Shown here: in pieces, positions 14,166 through 22,201 of the stretch | How the letters are laid out: each line of letters opens with the position of its first letter | How positions within the stretch are numbered: the first letter of the stretch is position 1 | DNA from: Craurococcus roseus | Lineage (GTDB): Bacteria > Pseudomonadota > Alphaproteobacteria > Acetobacterales > Acetobacteraceae | Direction of reading: 5' to 3' | Assembly (NCBI RefSeq): GCF_039523795.1 | Contig: NZ_BAAAFZ010000030.1 | Coordinates: 1 to 27,114, forward strand | DNA: 27,114 bases | Translations under genes and position numbers: made by a program | The notes under the pieces: generated by a model | The model's input: only the letters and a program-made list of their open reading frames with translations | Databases searched by the model: none | Told to the model about the DNA's origin: nothing

Positions 14166-14558
14166 ATGACTCGACACACGGTCCCGCTCGCCGCGCTCGC
14201 CGCGATCGTCCTCGCGGGGGCGGCGCCCCCCGCGGCGGCGCAGGACGCCGCCGCCGGACAGCGCGTGTTCAACCAGTGCCGCGCCTGCCACACGGTGGAC
14301 CGGGGCGGGCGCAACGGCGTCGGCCCCAACCTGCACGGCGTGGTGGAGCGCAAGGCGGGCGCGGTGGAGGGCTTCCGCTACTCCGCTCCGATGCGCGAGA
14401 AGGCCGACGGCGGCTTGGCCTGGACCGAGGACAACCTCAGGGCCTACCTCCGCAACCCGAAGGAGGTCGTGCCCGGCGGCTCCATGGCCTACCCGGGCCT
14501 GCGCAACGAGCAGCAGTTGAACGACCTCGTCGCCTACCTGAAGCAGCAGAGCGGCTAA
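14166..14558 (+). CDS. Small class I c-type cytochrome, probable donor to NosZ
   Basis: A 130-residue secreted cytochrome. The start at 14166 has AAGGGAGA six bases upstream. The Sec signal peptide runs to about residue 26 (PPAAAQ). The heme site is C38-R-A-C41-H42, the sixth ligand is M107 in PGGSMAYPG, and the fold is that of cytochrome c2/c550 (GPNLHGVVERKAG, DLVAYLKQ). Cytochromes of this type are the usual electron donors to periplasmic NosZ. It lies 203 bases downstream of nosX in the same direction, far enough to have its own promoter, though I could not identify one. The role in N2O reduction is inferred from position; it could also serve cytochrome oxidases or NorCB. Confidence 0.92.
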   Translation: MTRHTVPLAALAAIVLAGAAPPAAAQDAAAGQRVFNQCRACHTVDRGGRNGVGPNLHGVVERKAGAVEGFRYSAPMREKADGGLAWTEDNLRAYLRNPKEVVPGGSMAYPGLRNEQQLNDLVAYLKQQSG

Positions 14559-14600
14559 TCGCCGCCGAGCGAGGCGCTCCGCCCCTCGGCTTCCCTCCGA

Positions 14601-14628
14601 CGCCGCCGCGCCCGGCGGCGCGGCGGCG
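14601..14628 (+). terminator. Strong GC hairpin downstream of the cytochrome gene
   Basis: An 11-bp perfect stem (CGCCGCCGCGC paired with GCGCGGCGGCG) with a 6-base loop starts 43 bases after the cytochrome stop. GTGTTT follows about eight bases later, a weak T-run. It is the best candidate for ending the nos/cytochrome transcript. Confidence 0.5.
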
Positions 14629-14654
14629 GGGCACCGTGTTTCGGATACGCCGGG

Positions 14655-14666
14655 CGGCGCCGAACG
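14655..14666 (+). repeat. 12-base partial copy of the repeat
   Basis: CGGCGCCGAACG matches the last 12 bases of the 16-bp repeat and is bordered by ACGCC and GGCGT, again an imperfect inverted arrangement. Confidence 0.45.
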
Positions 14667-14747
14667 GGGCGTCCGCCTGGTGCGGCCGGGACCGGGCCGC
14701 GCGCCTCGCGGTGCCTTCGGCGGCCGTCCGCCTTCCACGCGCTTGCT

Positions 14748-14763
14748 CAAACGGCGCCGAACG
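14748..14763 (+). repeat. 16-bp repeat, copy 2
   Basis: Exact second copy of CAAACGGCGCCGAACG, 695 bases after the first. The flanks CGCTTG and CAAGCG are inverted repeats of each other. Confidence 0.6.
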
Positions 14764-14895
14764 GTGCGCCAAGCGACACCGACCCGTCCCTCGCCAGGCG
14801 GCGGGAGCGGAGGCCGCGGTTCGGCTCGCGCGGCTACTCGCTTGCGATAGGCGCCCGACGCGCTCCACCGGGCGCGGGCGAGTGGAAGGCCCCGG

Positions 14896-16308
14896 TCACG
14901 AAGCCATCGGCTCGACGGCATCCAGCAGCCAACGCGCGATCGCGGTGACGCGCGCGTCCTCTCCGTGTTGCCCCATCACCTGGACGCCGACCGGCAATCC
15001 ATCCACGGCCATGAGCGGCACCGTGACGACGGGCGCGAAGAGCATGGAACTCGGGGCGTTGAACACGAAGTCGCCGGTCGGCCGCGCCACCGGCGGCCGG
15101 CCCGGCGCGTCGCCTCCCCAAACCGGCGCCGGACCCGGCGAAGCGAGGCCGATGACCGCGTCGGCCATCGGCGCCAGGGCGGCGTGGCGGAGTTGCGCGG
15201 CCCCGCGCTCCGCCAGGCGGGCTTGGTAGTCGGCCACGGACATGGCCTCCGCCGCCGCGAGCACCGCCTTCGCGCGCGCGCTCACGCCGTCGGGGTTGGC
15301 GTCCACCAGCGCGCGCTGGCTCCACCTGTTCTCCCAGGCCGTGATGGCGCTGCCGGCCGCGCTGGCGTCGGCGATGGCGGTCTCGAACGCTTCGATGAAC
15401 GGGTGGTCGCCGCGCCGCAGCACGGAAACGCCGGCGTCCCGCAACGCTCCGACCGCCGCCTCGAAGGCGGCGCGCGAAGCGTCGTCGAGCTGGCGCCACC
15501 CCGCGGTCTCCACGGCGACCAGCCGTTCCGGCCGGACCGGGAGCGGCGGCGCGGGCGGGCCCATCAGCCCCATGGACCCGCGGTCGCCGCCCGCGCGCGC
15601 GGCGATCTCGACCGCCACCTGCCACATGTCCTCCACGGCGTTGGCGTGGACGCCGTGCGTGCTCTGGCTGGTGGCCTGCCTTTCGCCCCTGTTGATCGCG
15701 CCTTGGCTCGGCTTCAACGCCACGTTGCCGCAGTAGCTCGCGGGCCGGATGATGGAACCCAGGACCTGCGTGCCGATGGCCGCCGGCACCATCCCGGCCG
15801 CCACCGCCGCGGCGGAACCGGACGAAGAACCGCCCGGCGTGCGCGTCCGGTCGAAGGGGTTGGTCGTCGGCCCCGGCTGCGAACCGCCGAGTTCCGCGGT
15901 CACGGTCTTGCCCAGCACCACCGCCCCGGCTTGTCGCAGCGCCCAAACGGCGGCGTTGTCGCGCTTGGGGAAGTTGCCGCGGTACGCCTCGCAGCCCATC
16001 TCGGTGGGCATGTCGCGGGTCTCCAAGAGGTCCTTGATGCCGACCGGCATGCCGTCGATGGGCGAGAGCGGCCTGCCCGCGCGCCACCGCGCCGCGCTGG
16101 CGTCGGCCGCCTGCCGCGCGCCCGCCTCGTTCAACGCGGCGAAGGCGCGGACCGCCGGCTCGCGCGCGGCGACCGTTTCCAGGCACCGCTCCAGGTAGGC
16201 GCGCGGGGTGTCGGCGCCCTCCGCGAAGCGCCGCGCCGCGTCGTGGAAGGTGAGCCCGCGGAAGTCCCGCGGTGAGTAGGCGCTTCGCGCTGCCGCGTCC
16301 GTCGCCAT
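14896..16308 (-). CDS. Amidase signature family hydrolase
   Basis: A 470-residue amidase; AGGGAGGG seven bases before the ATG at 16308 fixes the start. The Ser-cisSer-Lys triad is visible as K92 (GIKDLLET), S161 in PGGSSSGSAAAVAAG, and S185 in QVLGSIIRPASYCG. The 24-residue distance between the two serines matches the family. The nucleophile context is unusual: VLGS replaces the common TGGS. The enzyme should split a carboxamide into acid and ammonia in the cytoplasm; there is no signal peptide. It is divergent from the molybdenum hydroxylase genes across 173 bases, so the two may act on the same compound. The substrate cannot be read from the sequence, and aspartyl/glutamyl-tRNA amidotransferase (GatA) is unlikely because no gatB/gatC is present. 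Confidence 0.9.
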   Translation of the reverse strand: MATDAAARSAYSPRDFRGLTFHDAARRFAEGADTPRAYLERCLETVAAREPAVRAFAALNEAGARQAADASAARWRAGRPLSPIDGMPVGIKDLLETRDMPTEMGCEAYRGNFPKRDNAAVWALRQAGAVVLGKTVTAELGGSQPGPTTNPFDRTRTPGGSSSGSAAAVAAGMVPAAIGTQVLGSIIRPASYCGNVALKPSQGAINRGERQATSQSTHGVHANAVEDMWQVAVEIAARAGGDRGSMGLMGPPAPPLPVRPERLVAVETAGWRQLDDASRAAFEAAVGALRDAGVSVLRRGDHPFIEAFETAIADASAAGSAITAWENRWSQRALVDANPDGVSARAKAVLAAAEAMSVADYQARLAERGAAQLRHAALAPMADAVIGLASPGPAPVWGGDAPGRPPVARPTGDFVFNAPSSMLFAPVVTVPLMAVDGLPVGVQVMGQHGEDARVTAIARWLLDAVEPMAS

Positions 16309-16380
16309 GCCGCAACCCTCCCTGGTGCCGGCGCATTCCAGACCCGGACGCCGCCGCGGTCCAGACGCCGAATCGCCGGG

Positions 16381-16408
16381 GCCGGAACGTCGAACACCTT
16401 GCCGGAAC
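16381..16408. promoter_or_regulatory. Direct repeat in the divergent amidase/hydroxylase promoter region
   Basis: GCCGGAAC occurs at 16381-16388 and again at 16401-16408, exactly 20 bases apart, about two helical turns. It is near the middle of the 173-base divergent gap, which suits a shared regulator. No regulator gene is adjacent. Confidence 0.35.
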
Positions 16409-16481
16409 CGCCCGGCGGCCGATCTGTTGTGCGGCCCAGGCGGGCCGCGCCGCGGGCGCCGATTTCCAGGAGGCCCCCAGA

Positions 16482-16952
16482 ATGGACGTGACCATGCGCG
16501 TGAACGGATTCGAGCACCGCTTGTTGCTCGACCCGCGAGTGACACTCCTGGACGCGTTGCGCGAGCGCATCGGCCTGACCGGCGCGAAGAAGGGCTGCGA
16601 CCACGGCCAATGCGGCGCCTGCACCGTGCTGGTGGACGGCCGCCGCGTGCTCGCCTGCCTGACGCTGGCGGCCCAGGCCGAGGGGCGGGACGTGACGACG
16701 GTTGAAGGGCTCGCCTCGCCCGACGGCGCCCTGCACCCGATGCAGCAGGCCTTCATCGACCACGACGCTTTCCAATGCGGCTACTGCACGCCCGGCCAGA
16801 TCATGTCCGCCATCGGCTGCGTGGAAGAGGGCCACGCCGAAACCGCCGCCGACATACGCGAGTACATGAGCGGCAACCTGTGCCGCTGCGCCGCCTACCC
16901 CAACATCGTCGCCGCCGTGGAGCAGGCCAAGCCGCAGATGGCGGGGGGCTGA
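16482..16952 (+). CDS. Molybdenum hydroxylase, 2Fe-2S small subunit
   Basis: A 156-residue subunit of the xanthine dehydrogenase/aldehyde oxidase family. CAGGAGG eight bases ahead of the ATG at 16482 fixes the start. The plant-ferredoxin-like domain binds one 2Fe-2S cluster through C39, C44, C47 and C59 (GCDHGQCGACTVL), and the helical domain binds the other through C99, C102, C134 and C136 (QCGYCTPGQ, NLCRCAAYPNI). It passes electrons from the molybdenum site to the FAD subunit. Unlike E. coli PaoA it has no Tat signal, so the complex should stay in the cytoplasm. Three bases separate it from the next gene. Confidence 0.95.
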   Translation: MDVTMRVNGFEHRLLLDPRVTLLDALRERIGLTGAKKGCDHGQCGACTVLVDGRRVLACLTLAAQAEGRDVTTVEGLASPDGALHPMQQAFIDHDAFQCGYCTPGQIMSAIGCVEEGHAETAADIREYMSGNLCRCAAYPNIVAAVEQAKPQMAGG

Positions 16953-16955
16953 GCC

Positions 16956-17975
16956 ATGCGTCCCTTCGCCTTCGAGCGCGCGCCGGACGCCGGCGCCGCC
17001 CTGCGGCTGGCGTCCCAGGCATCGAGCGGCGGCACCCCGGCCCGCGCACCCGCGCAGTTCCTCGCGGGCGGCACCACCATGCTCGACCTCATGAAGCTCG
17101 ACGTCATGCGGCCGGAGCGCTTGGTGGACATCAACGCGCTGGCCGGGCCGCACGGCGCGATCGAGGCGGACGGCAAGGGCCTCCGCCTTGGCGCCCTCGC
17201 GCGCATGTCCGCCGTGGCGGACCACCCGGCGGTGAAGCGCGAGTGGCCCGTTGTCGCGCAGAGCCTGGCGCTCGCCGCGAGCGCCCAGCTCCGCAACATG
17301 GCCAGCATCGGCGGCAACGTGCTCCAGCGCACGCGATGCGCCTACTTCCGCGACACGTCCTGGATCGCTTGCAACAAGCGCGATCCCGGATCGGGCTGCG
17401 CCGCGCTGGAGGGGCACAACCGCTTGCACGCCGTGCTCGGCACCAGCGAGAAGTGCATCGCCAGCTACCCCGGCGATTTCGCGCAGGCGCTGATCGCCCT
17501 CGACGCGACGGTGGAGTTGGCCGGGCCGAAGGGCTCCCGGTCCATTCCCTTCGCGGAGCTGCACCGCCTCCCCGGCGACACGCCGGAGGTGGAAACGGCG
17601 CTGCGGCCGGACGAGCTGATCACCGCCTTCGCGGTGCCGGCCCTGCCCTGGGCGCGGCGCTCGCTGTACCTGAAGGTGCGGGACCGCGAGAGCTACGCCT
17701 TCGCCGCCGCCTCCGCCGCCGTGGCGCTAGACATGGACGGCGGCAGGGTGCGCGAGGCGCGGATCGCGCTGGGCGGCGTCGCCGCCGTGCCTTGGCGCGC
17801 GCGCGAAGCGGAAGCGGCGCTCGCCGGCCAGGAACTCACCGAAGCTTCGGCGCAACGCGCGGCCGAAGCGGCGTTCCGCGGCGCGCGGACGCACGGCCAC
17901 AACGACTTCAAGCCGGAGCTCGGCCGCCGCACGCTGGTGCGCGCGCTGCTGCAAGCCGGCCGCATGGAGGCCTGA
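16956..17975 (+). CDS. Molybdenum hydroxylase, FAD subunit with extra 4Fe-4S site (PaoB-like)
   Basis: A 339-residue subunit of the CO dehydrogenase medium-subunit family. FAD contacts are FLAGGTTMLDLMK (35-47) and ASIGGNVLQRTR (116-127). Between them and the C-terminal domain lies the insertion found in E. coli PaoB/YagS: C128, C139, C148 and C167 (TRCAYFRD, ACNKRDPGSGC, GTSEKC), the four expected ligands of an additional 4Fe-4S cluster. The C-terminal domain is from about 225 on. Neighbours on both sides are within three bases, so the subunits are made together. The electron acceptor is not evident. Confidence 0.93.
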   Translation: MRPFAFERAPDAGAALRLASQASSGGTPARAPAQFLAGGTTMLDLMKLDVMRPERLVDINALAGPHGAIEADGKGLRLGALARMSAVADHPAVKREWPVVAQSLALAASAQLRNMASIGGNVLQRTRCAYFRDTSWIACNKRDPGSGCAALEGHNRLHAVLGTSEKCIASYPGDFAQALIALDATVELAGPKGSRSIPFAELHRLPGDTPEVETALRPDELITAFAVPALPWARRSLYLKVRDRESYAFAAASAAVALDMDGGRVREARIALGGVAAVPWRAREAEAALAGQELTEASAQRAAEAAFRGARTHGHNDFKPELGRRTLVRALLQAGRMEA

Positions 17976-17976
17976 C

Positions 17977-20259
17977 ATGCCGGAAGGCGGATTCTCCCCG
18001 ATCGACGCGCGCGGCACGCCGCGGATAGACGGCCGCGCCAAGGTCACGGGCGGGGCGCGCTACCCCTCCGACATGCCGGTGGTGAACCCGGCCTGGGCCT
18101 TCCTGGTCACCAGCGCGGTCTCGCGCGGCCGGATCGCGCGCATGGACCTGTCCGAAGCGCGCGCGGTGCCCGGCGTGTTCGGCATCATGACGCACGAGGA
18201 CACGGCGGGGCAGGTGGCGGACGCCGGCTTCTTCGGCGGCGGCGGCTACGGCGGCACCACCATCCGGCCGTTGGAGGGCCCGGAGGTGCGGCACGACGGG
18301 GAGATCGTCGCGGTCGCGCTCGCCGACAGCTACGAGACGGCGCGCGAGGCGGGCCGCCGCGTCCGCGTCGAGTACGAGGCCGAGGAGCCTTCCTCGACCT
18401 TCGGCAGCCCGGGCGTGACCGAAAAGGCGGCCAAGGAGCACTCCGAATCCCACAAGGACCCGGAGGTCGGCGACGCCGACGGCGCCTTCGCCGCGGCACC
18501 GGTGAAGGTCGAGGCGCGCTACGGCACGCCGACGCAGCACCACAACGCCATCGAGCTTTTCACCACCACGGCGAGCTGGGCGGACGGCAAGCTGACGGTC
18601 CACGAGCCGAGCCAGTTCGTCCATGGCCTCCGCAACGGGCTCGCCAAACAGTTCGGCATGGACCCGAACGACGTGCGCGTGGTCTCCGAGTACATCGGCG
18701 GCGCCTTCGGCGGCAAGGGCGCGCTCACCCACCGCACCGCGCTGGTCGCGCTCGCCGCCAAGCGGCTTGGCCGCCCGGTGAAGCTGGTGCCGACGCGCGA
18801 CCAGTGCTTCACCATCGGCACCTACCGCGCCGAGACGCGGCAGGAGGTGAAGCTCGCCGCCGGCCGCGACGGCAAGCTGCAAGCGTTCATCCACGAAGGT
18901 TGGGAAGTGACCTCCCGCGCCGACCCGTACAAGGTGGCGGGCACGCAGACCACGTCGAAGGTGTACGCCTGCCCGAACGTCCGCACCAAGGTCACGCTGG
19001 TCCACGCGGACCGCAACACGCCGGGCTTCATGCGCTCCCCGCCCGAGGTGCCCTACATGTTCGGGCTGGAAAGCGCGATGGACGAACTGGCCCACGCGCT
19101 CAAGATGGACCCGGTCGAGCTGCGCCGCGTGAACGACACGGACCGCGAGCCGATCAAGGGCCTGCCCTACACCAGCCGCTCGCTCATGCGGTGCTACGAC
19201 GCGGCGGCGCAGGCCTTCGGCTGGGCGGGGCGGAACCCGGAGCCGCGCTCCACGCGGCGGGGCGAATGGCTGGTCGGCTGGGGCTGCGCCACCGCGATCT
19301 ACCCCACTTTCCTGGGCCCCGCGACGGCGCGGGTGACGCTGACGCCGCAGGGGCACGCCCGGGTGCAGACCGCCGGGCACGACATCGGCACCGGCCTATA
19401 CACCGTGCTCGCCATCATGGCGTCGGAACGGCTCGGCCTGCCGGTCGAGAAGGTCGCGGTGGAGATGGGCGACACCGAGCTGCCGCCCGCGCCGGTGGCC
19501 GGGGGATCGAACAACACCGCCAGCCTCAGCAACGCCGTGGTCCAGGCTTGCGAGCAGATCCGCGCCCGCGTCGCGGAAGCGGCGGCGCGGGCCGACGACG
19601 GGCCGTTGAAGGGCCGCGACCCGTCTTCGTTGCGCTTCGTGGACGGCGCCCTGCGCGCCCCGGACGGCGCCGGCGAACCGATCGACGGCGCGATGGGCCG
19701 GGCGGCGAACGGCGCCATCGAAGCCTATGTCGAATGGGCGCCGGAAGGCACGCCGCCCGGGGGCGTCCGCAAGCTGCACCAGGGCATGGCCGTCCTGGGC
19801 GGCGGGCTGGAAGGCGAGAAGAGCGTCTCGGCGGCCTTCGGCGCCGAGTTCGTCGAGGTACGCGTCCACGAGCGCACGCGCGAGGTGCGGGTGCCGCGCA
19901 TCGTGGGCGCCTTCGCGGCCGGGCGCGTCGTCAATCCGCGCGCCGCGCGCAGCCAGCTCATGGGCGGGATGATCTGGGGCATCGGCTCCGCCCTGCACGA
20001 AGCGACCGAGATCGACGAACGCTCCGCCCGCTACGTCAACGACAACCTTGCCGAGTACCTGATCCCGGTGAACGCCGACATCGGCGATGTCGAGGTCATC
20101 ATGCTGCCGGAGGAGGGCGACGGGTCGAACCCGCTCGGCATCAAAGGGCTCGGCGAGTTGGGCAACGTCGGCACCAACGCCGCGGTGGCCAACGCCGTGT
20201 TCCACGCCACCGGCGTCCGCGTCCGCGACCTGCCGATCCGGCTGGAAAGCCTGCTGTAG
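17977..20259 (+). CDS. Molybdenum hydroxylase, molybdopterin catalytic subunit
   Basis: A 760-residue catalytic subunit of the xanthine dehydrogenase/aldehyde oxidoreductase family, one base after the FAD gene. Two domain halves are visible: the a/b hammerhead domain (about 18-140) and the cofactor-binding domain with GGAFGGKG, the R-x-P segment FMRSPPEVPYMFGLESAMDELA, and GHDIGTGLYTVLA. The base that activates water is E727 in IKGLGELGN. The family hydroxylates aldehydes or N-heterocycles using Mo-pterin-cytosine dinucleotide. Closest in organisation to PaoABC (aldehydes), but the surroundings with an amidase leave an aromatic or heterocyclic substrate possible. No XdhC/PaoD-type insertion chaperone gene is in the window. 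Confidence 0.94.
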   Translation: MPEGGFSPIDARGTPRIDGRAKVTGGARYPSDMPVVNPAWAFLVTSAVSRGRIARMDLSEARAVPGVFGIMTHEDTAGQVADAGFFGGGGYGGTTIRPLEGPEVRHDGEIVAVALADSYETAREAGRRVRVEYEAEEPSSTFGSPGVTEKAAKEHSESHKDPEVGDADGAFAAAPVKVEARYGTPTQHHNAIELFTTTASWADGKLTVHEPSQFVHGLRNGLAKQFGMDPNDVRVVSEYIGGAFGGKGALTHRTALVALAAKRLGRPVKLVPTRDQCFTIGTYRAETRQEVKLAAGRDGKLQAFIHEGWEVTSRADPYKVAGTQTTSKVYACPNVRTKVTLVHADRNTPGFMRSPPEVPYMFGLESAMDELAHALKMDPVELRRVNDTDREPIKGLPYTSRSLMRCYDAAAQAFGWAGRNPEPRSTRRGEWLVGWGCATAIYPTFLGPATARVTLTPQGHARVQTAGHDIGTGLYTVLAIMASERLGLPVEKVAVEMGDTELPPAPVAGGSNNTASLSNAVVQACEQIRARVAEAAARADDGPLKGRDPSSLRFVDGALRAPDGAGEPIDGAMGRAANGAIEAYVEWAPEGTPPGGVRKLHQGMAVLGGGLEGEKSVSAAFGAEFVEVRVHERTREVRVPRIVGAFAAGRVVNPRAARSQLMGGMIWGIGSALHEATEIDERSARYVNDNLAEYLIPVNADIGDVEVIMLPEEGDGSNPLGIKGLGELGNVGTNAAVANAVFHATGVRVRDLPIRLESLL

Positions 20260-20269
20260 CGCCGGGCGG

Positions 20270-20295
20270 GGCGCCGGGGCTTCACGCCCGGCGCC
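20270..20295 (+). terminator. Hairpin between hydroxylase and cleavage-enzyme genes
   Basis: GGCGCCGGG and CCCGGCGCC form a 9-bp perfect stem around an 8-base loop, 11 bases after the hydroxylase stop and 47 before the next start. There is no T-tract. It may partly end transcription or stabilise the upstream message; read-through into the next gene is likely. Confidence 0.35.
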
Positions 20296-20341
20296 TCCTC
20301 GGGGACACTCCCTACGGACCGGCGAACGGAGGGAGCGGAAC

Positions 20342-21268
20342 ATGGCCAAGGTCATCATCACCTGCGCGGTGACGGGGGCGATCCACACGCCCTCCATGAG
20401 CGAGCACCTGCCCATCACGCCGCGGGAGATCGCGGAGCAGTCCATCGCCGCGGCGGAGGCGGGCGCCTCCATCATCCACCTGCACGCGCGCGACCCGAAC
20501 GACGGCCGGCCGACGCCCGACCCGGCGGTGTTCATGCAGTTCCTGCCGGTCATCAAGCAGTCCACGGACGCGGTGATCAACATCACCACCGGCGGCGGCC
20601 TCGGCATGACGGTGGACGAGCGGCTCGCGGCGCCGCTGCGCGCCAAGCCCGAGATGTGCTCCCTCAACATGGGCTCGATGAACTTCAACATTTCGGGCAG
20701 CGCGGCCCGGATCAAGAACTTCAAGCACGAGTGGGAGCGGCCCTACCTGGAGGGGACCACCGACTTCATCTTCCGCAACACCTTCAAGGACATCGAGCAG
20801 ATCGTCGGCCGGCTCGGCAAGGAGCACGGCACGCGCTTCGAATTCGAGTGCTACGACGTCGGCCACCTCTACAACCTGGCGCACATGCTGGACCGCAAGG
20901 TGGTGGAGCCGCCGCTCTTCACGCAGACCATCTTCGGCATCCTGGGCGGCATCGGCGCCGAGCCGCGCAACCTCATGTTCATGAAGGAAACGGCGGACCG
21001 GCTGTTCGGCGACGCCTACGTCTGGTCCGTGCTCGCCGCCGGGCGGCACCAGATGCCCTTCACCACAATGGCCGGGATGCTCGGCGGCAACGTCCGCGTC
21101 GGGCTGGAAGACAGCCTGTGGATCGGCAAGGGCGTCGCGGCGAAGTCCAACGCCGAGCAGGTGGCCAAGATACGCCGCATCCTGGAGGAGCTCAGCCTGG
21201 AGATCGCCTCGCCCGCCGAGGCGCGGCAGATGCTCAAGCTGAAGGGCGGCGACGCGGTCGGGTTCTGA
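20342..21268 (+). CDS. Beta-keto acid cleavage enzyme (BKACE, DUF849)
   Basis: A 308-residue TIM-barrel enzyme. GGAGGGAGCGG ahead of the ATG at 20342 decides the start. Zinc ligands are H46 and H48 in HLHARD and E256 in RVGLEDSLW, the pattern of Kce, the lysine-fermentation enzyme. The family condenses a beta-keto acid with acetyl-CoA, giving acetoacetate and a new acyl-CoA. The substrate pocket cannot be judged by eye. It is longer than the shortest members because of an insertion around 117-150 (GSAARIKNFKHEWERP...). Placed 82 bases after the molybdenum hydroxylase on the same strand, it probably belongs to the same catabolic unit. No separate acyl-CoA transferase is seen. Confidence 0.92.
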   Translation: MAKVIITCAVTGAIHTPSMSEHLPITPREIAEQSIAAAEAGASIIHLHARDPNDGRPTPDPAVFMQFLPVIKQSTDAVINITTGGGLGMTVDERLAAPLRAKPEMCSLNMGSMNFNISGSAARIKNFKHEWERPYLEGTTDFIFRNTFKDIEQIVGRLGKEHGTRFEFECYDVGHLYNLAHMLDRKVVEPPLFTQTIFGILGGIGAEPRNLMFMKETADRLFGDAYVWSVLAAGRHQMPFTTMAGMLGGNVRVGLEDSLWIGKGVAAKSNAEQVAKIRRILEELSLEIASPAEARQMLKLKGGDAVGF

Positions 21269-21303
21269 TCCCGGCCGCACCGCCGCCGCCGCCCGCCGGA
21301 CCC

Positions 21304-22095
21304 TCAGCGCGTGGCGGCGACGTCGATCACCTCGGCGCCGCCGGGCAGGCCGGACACGGCGCCGATCGGCGTGGCGCGGCCGCTCCGCAGGTCCACGTCG
21401 TGCAGCATGCCTCCGGCGAGGAGGAAGCCGCGGTTGTTGCCCTGCCCGTCCGCGAGGATGTCGAAGGCCACGCCCGCCGGCAGGCTCCTCGCCACTTCGC
21501 CGCGCGGCTGTTGCATGCCGTCGTTCGGCGGGGCTTGGAGGTTCAGCGTGCGGGTGAGCGAGTCGATGGTCAGCAGCATCGTCCCCTGCGCGCCGGGCAC
21601 GCTGTTGGTGTAGGCGCCCGCCACCACGCGCGGCGCCGTCCCGGCCCAGGGCGTCCCCGCCGCGTATTTGAGCTGCCCGTCCTTCGCCGCCTCGCCGGTC
21701 TGCACGTTCACGCGCAGGTTCGCCCCGTTCATGCCCATCACCCGCAGCCGGTCGGCCACCGGGTTGAAGTCCACCACGGCGCGGCCGCCGCCCTCGAAGC
21801 GCTCATTCAACTGGCTGACCCGGACGGCCATGCCGATCGAGGAGTCGACCACCACGAGCTGCCCGGACTCGGTCAGGCCGTAGAGCTTGCCGTCCGCAGG
21901 CCGCACGTCGATCCCGACCAGCTTGCCGGCGGCGCCGCTGACGCGGACGGGCGCGGAAGCGCGGCGCGTCTCGGTGTCGATGCGGAGGAGCTGGTTGTCC
22001 GAAGTCAAGCCGATCAGCGTCGCCGCGCCGGCCGCGGCGGGAGCGGACGCGGCTAGGGCGCCGCCGAAGAGCAGGGCGGGCAGGCGGGATTGCAT
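21304..22095 (-). CDS. Secreted DUF4394 protein, likely member of the sigma-factor regulon
   Basis: A 263-residue exported protein; GGAGG eight bases before the ATG at 22095 sets the start. The signal peptide ends near residue 25 (AAAGAA). The rest shows the DUF4394 beta-propeller-like pattern: LIGLTSDNQLLRIDTETRRAS, LVGIDVRPADGKLYGLTESGQLVVVD, VDFNPVADRLRVMGMNGANLRVN, GTMLLTIDSLTRTL and FDILADGQGNNRGFLL. Function unknown; periplasmic or extracellular. It follows the anti-sigma gene on the same strand after 106 bases, a common arrangement in which an ECF sigma factor controls a secreted protein. It ends face to face with the BKACE gene 35 bases away. Confidence 0.88.
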   Translation of the reverse strand: MQSRLPALLFGGALAASAPAAAGAATLIGLTSDNQLLRIDTETRRASAPVRVSGAAGKLVGIDVRPADGKLYGLTESGQLVVVDSSIGMAVRVSQLNERFEGGGRAVVDFNPVADRLRVMGMNGANLRVNVQTGEAAKDGQLKYAAGTPWAGTAPRVVAGAYTNSVPGAQGTMLLTIDSLTRTLNLQAPPNDGMQQPRGEVARSLPAGVAFDILADGQGNNRGFLLAGGMLHDVDLRSGRATPIGAVSGLPGGAEVIDVAATR

Positions 22096-22201
22096 TCGGT
22101 GGGCCTCCGTGTTCGGTCGCGGCGGGCGGAACGGGCCCGCTTCCCGAACTACGATTGGCCCGCCGGAACGGATGCGGCCCGAAGGGCGGCAGAGGCGGAA
22201 A

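Larger units (their letters stand above)
14559..14895. other. 337-base non-coding gap between cytochrome and amidase genes
   Basis: No credible gene is visible: open frames here on both strands are rich in Arg and Pro and lack ribosome binding sites. The gap holds a strong GC hairpin and two copies of a short repeat, listed separately. It separates the denitrification genes from the amidase/molybdenum hydroxylase region and faces the amidase stop. Confidence 0.6.
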
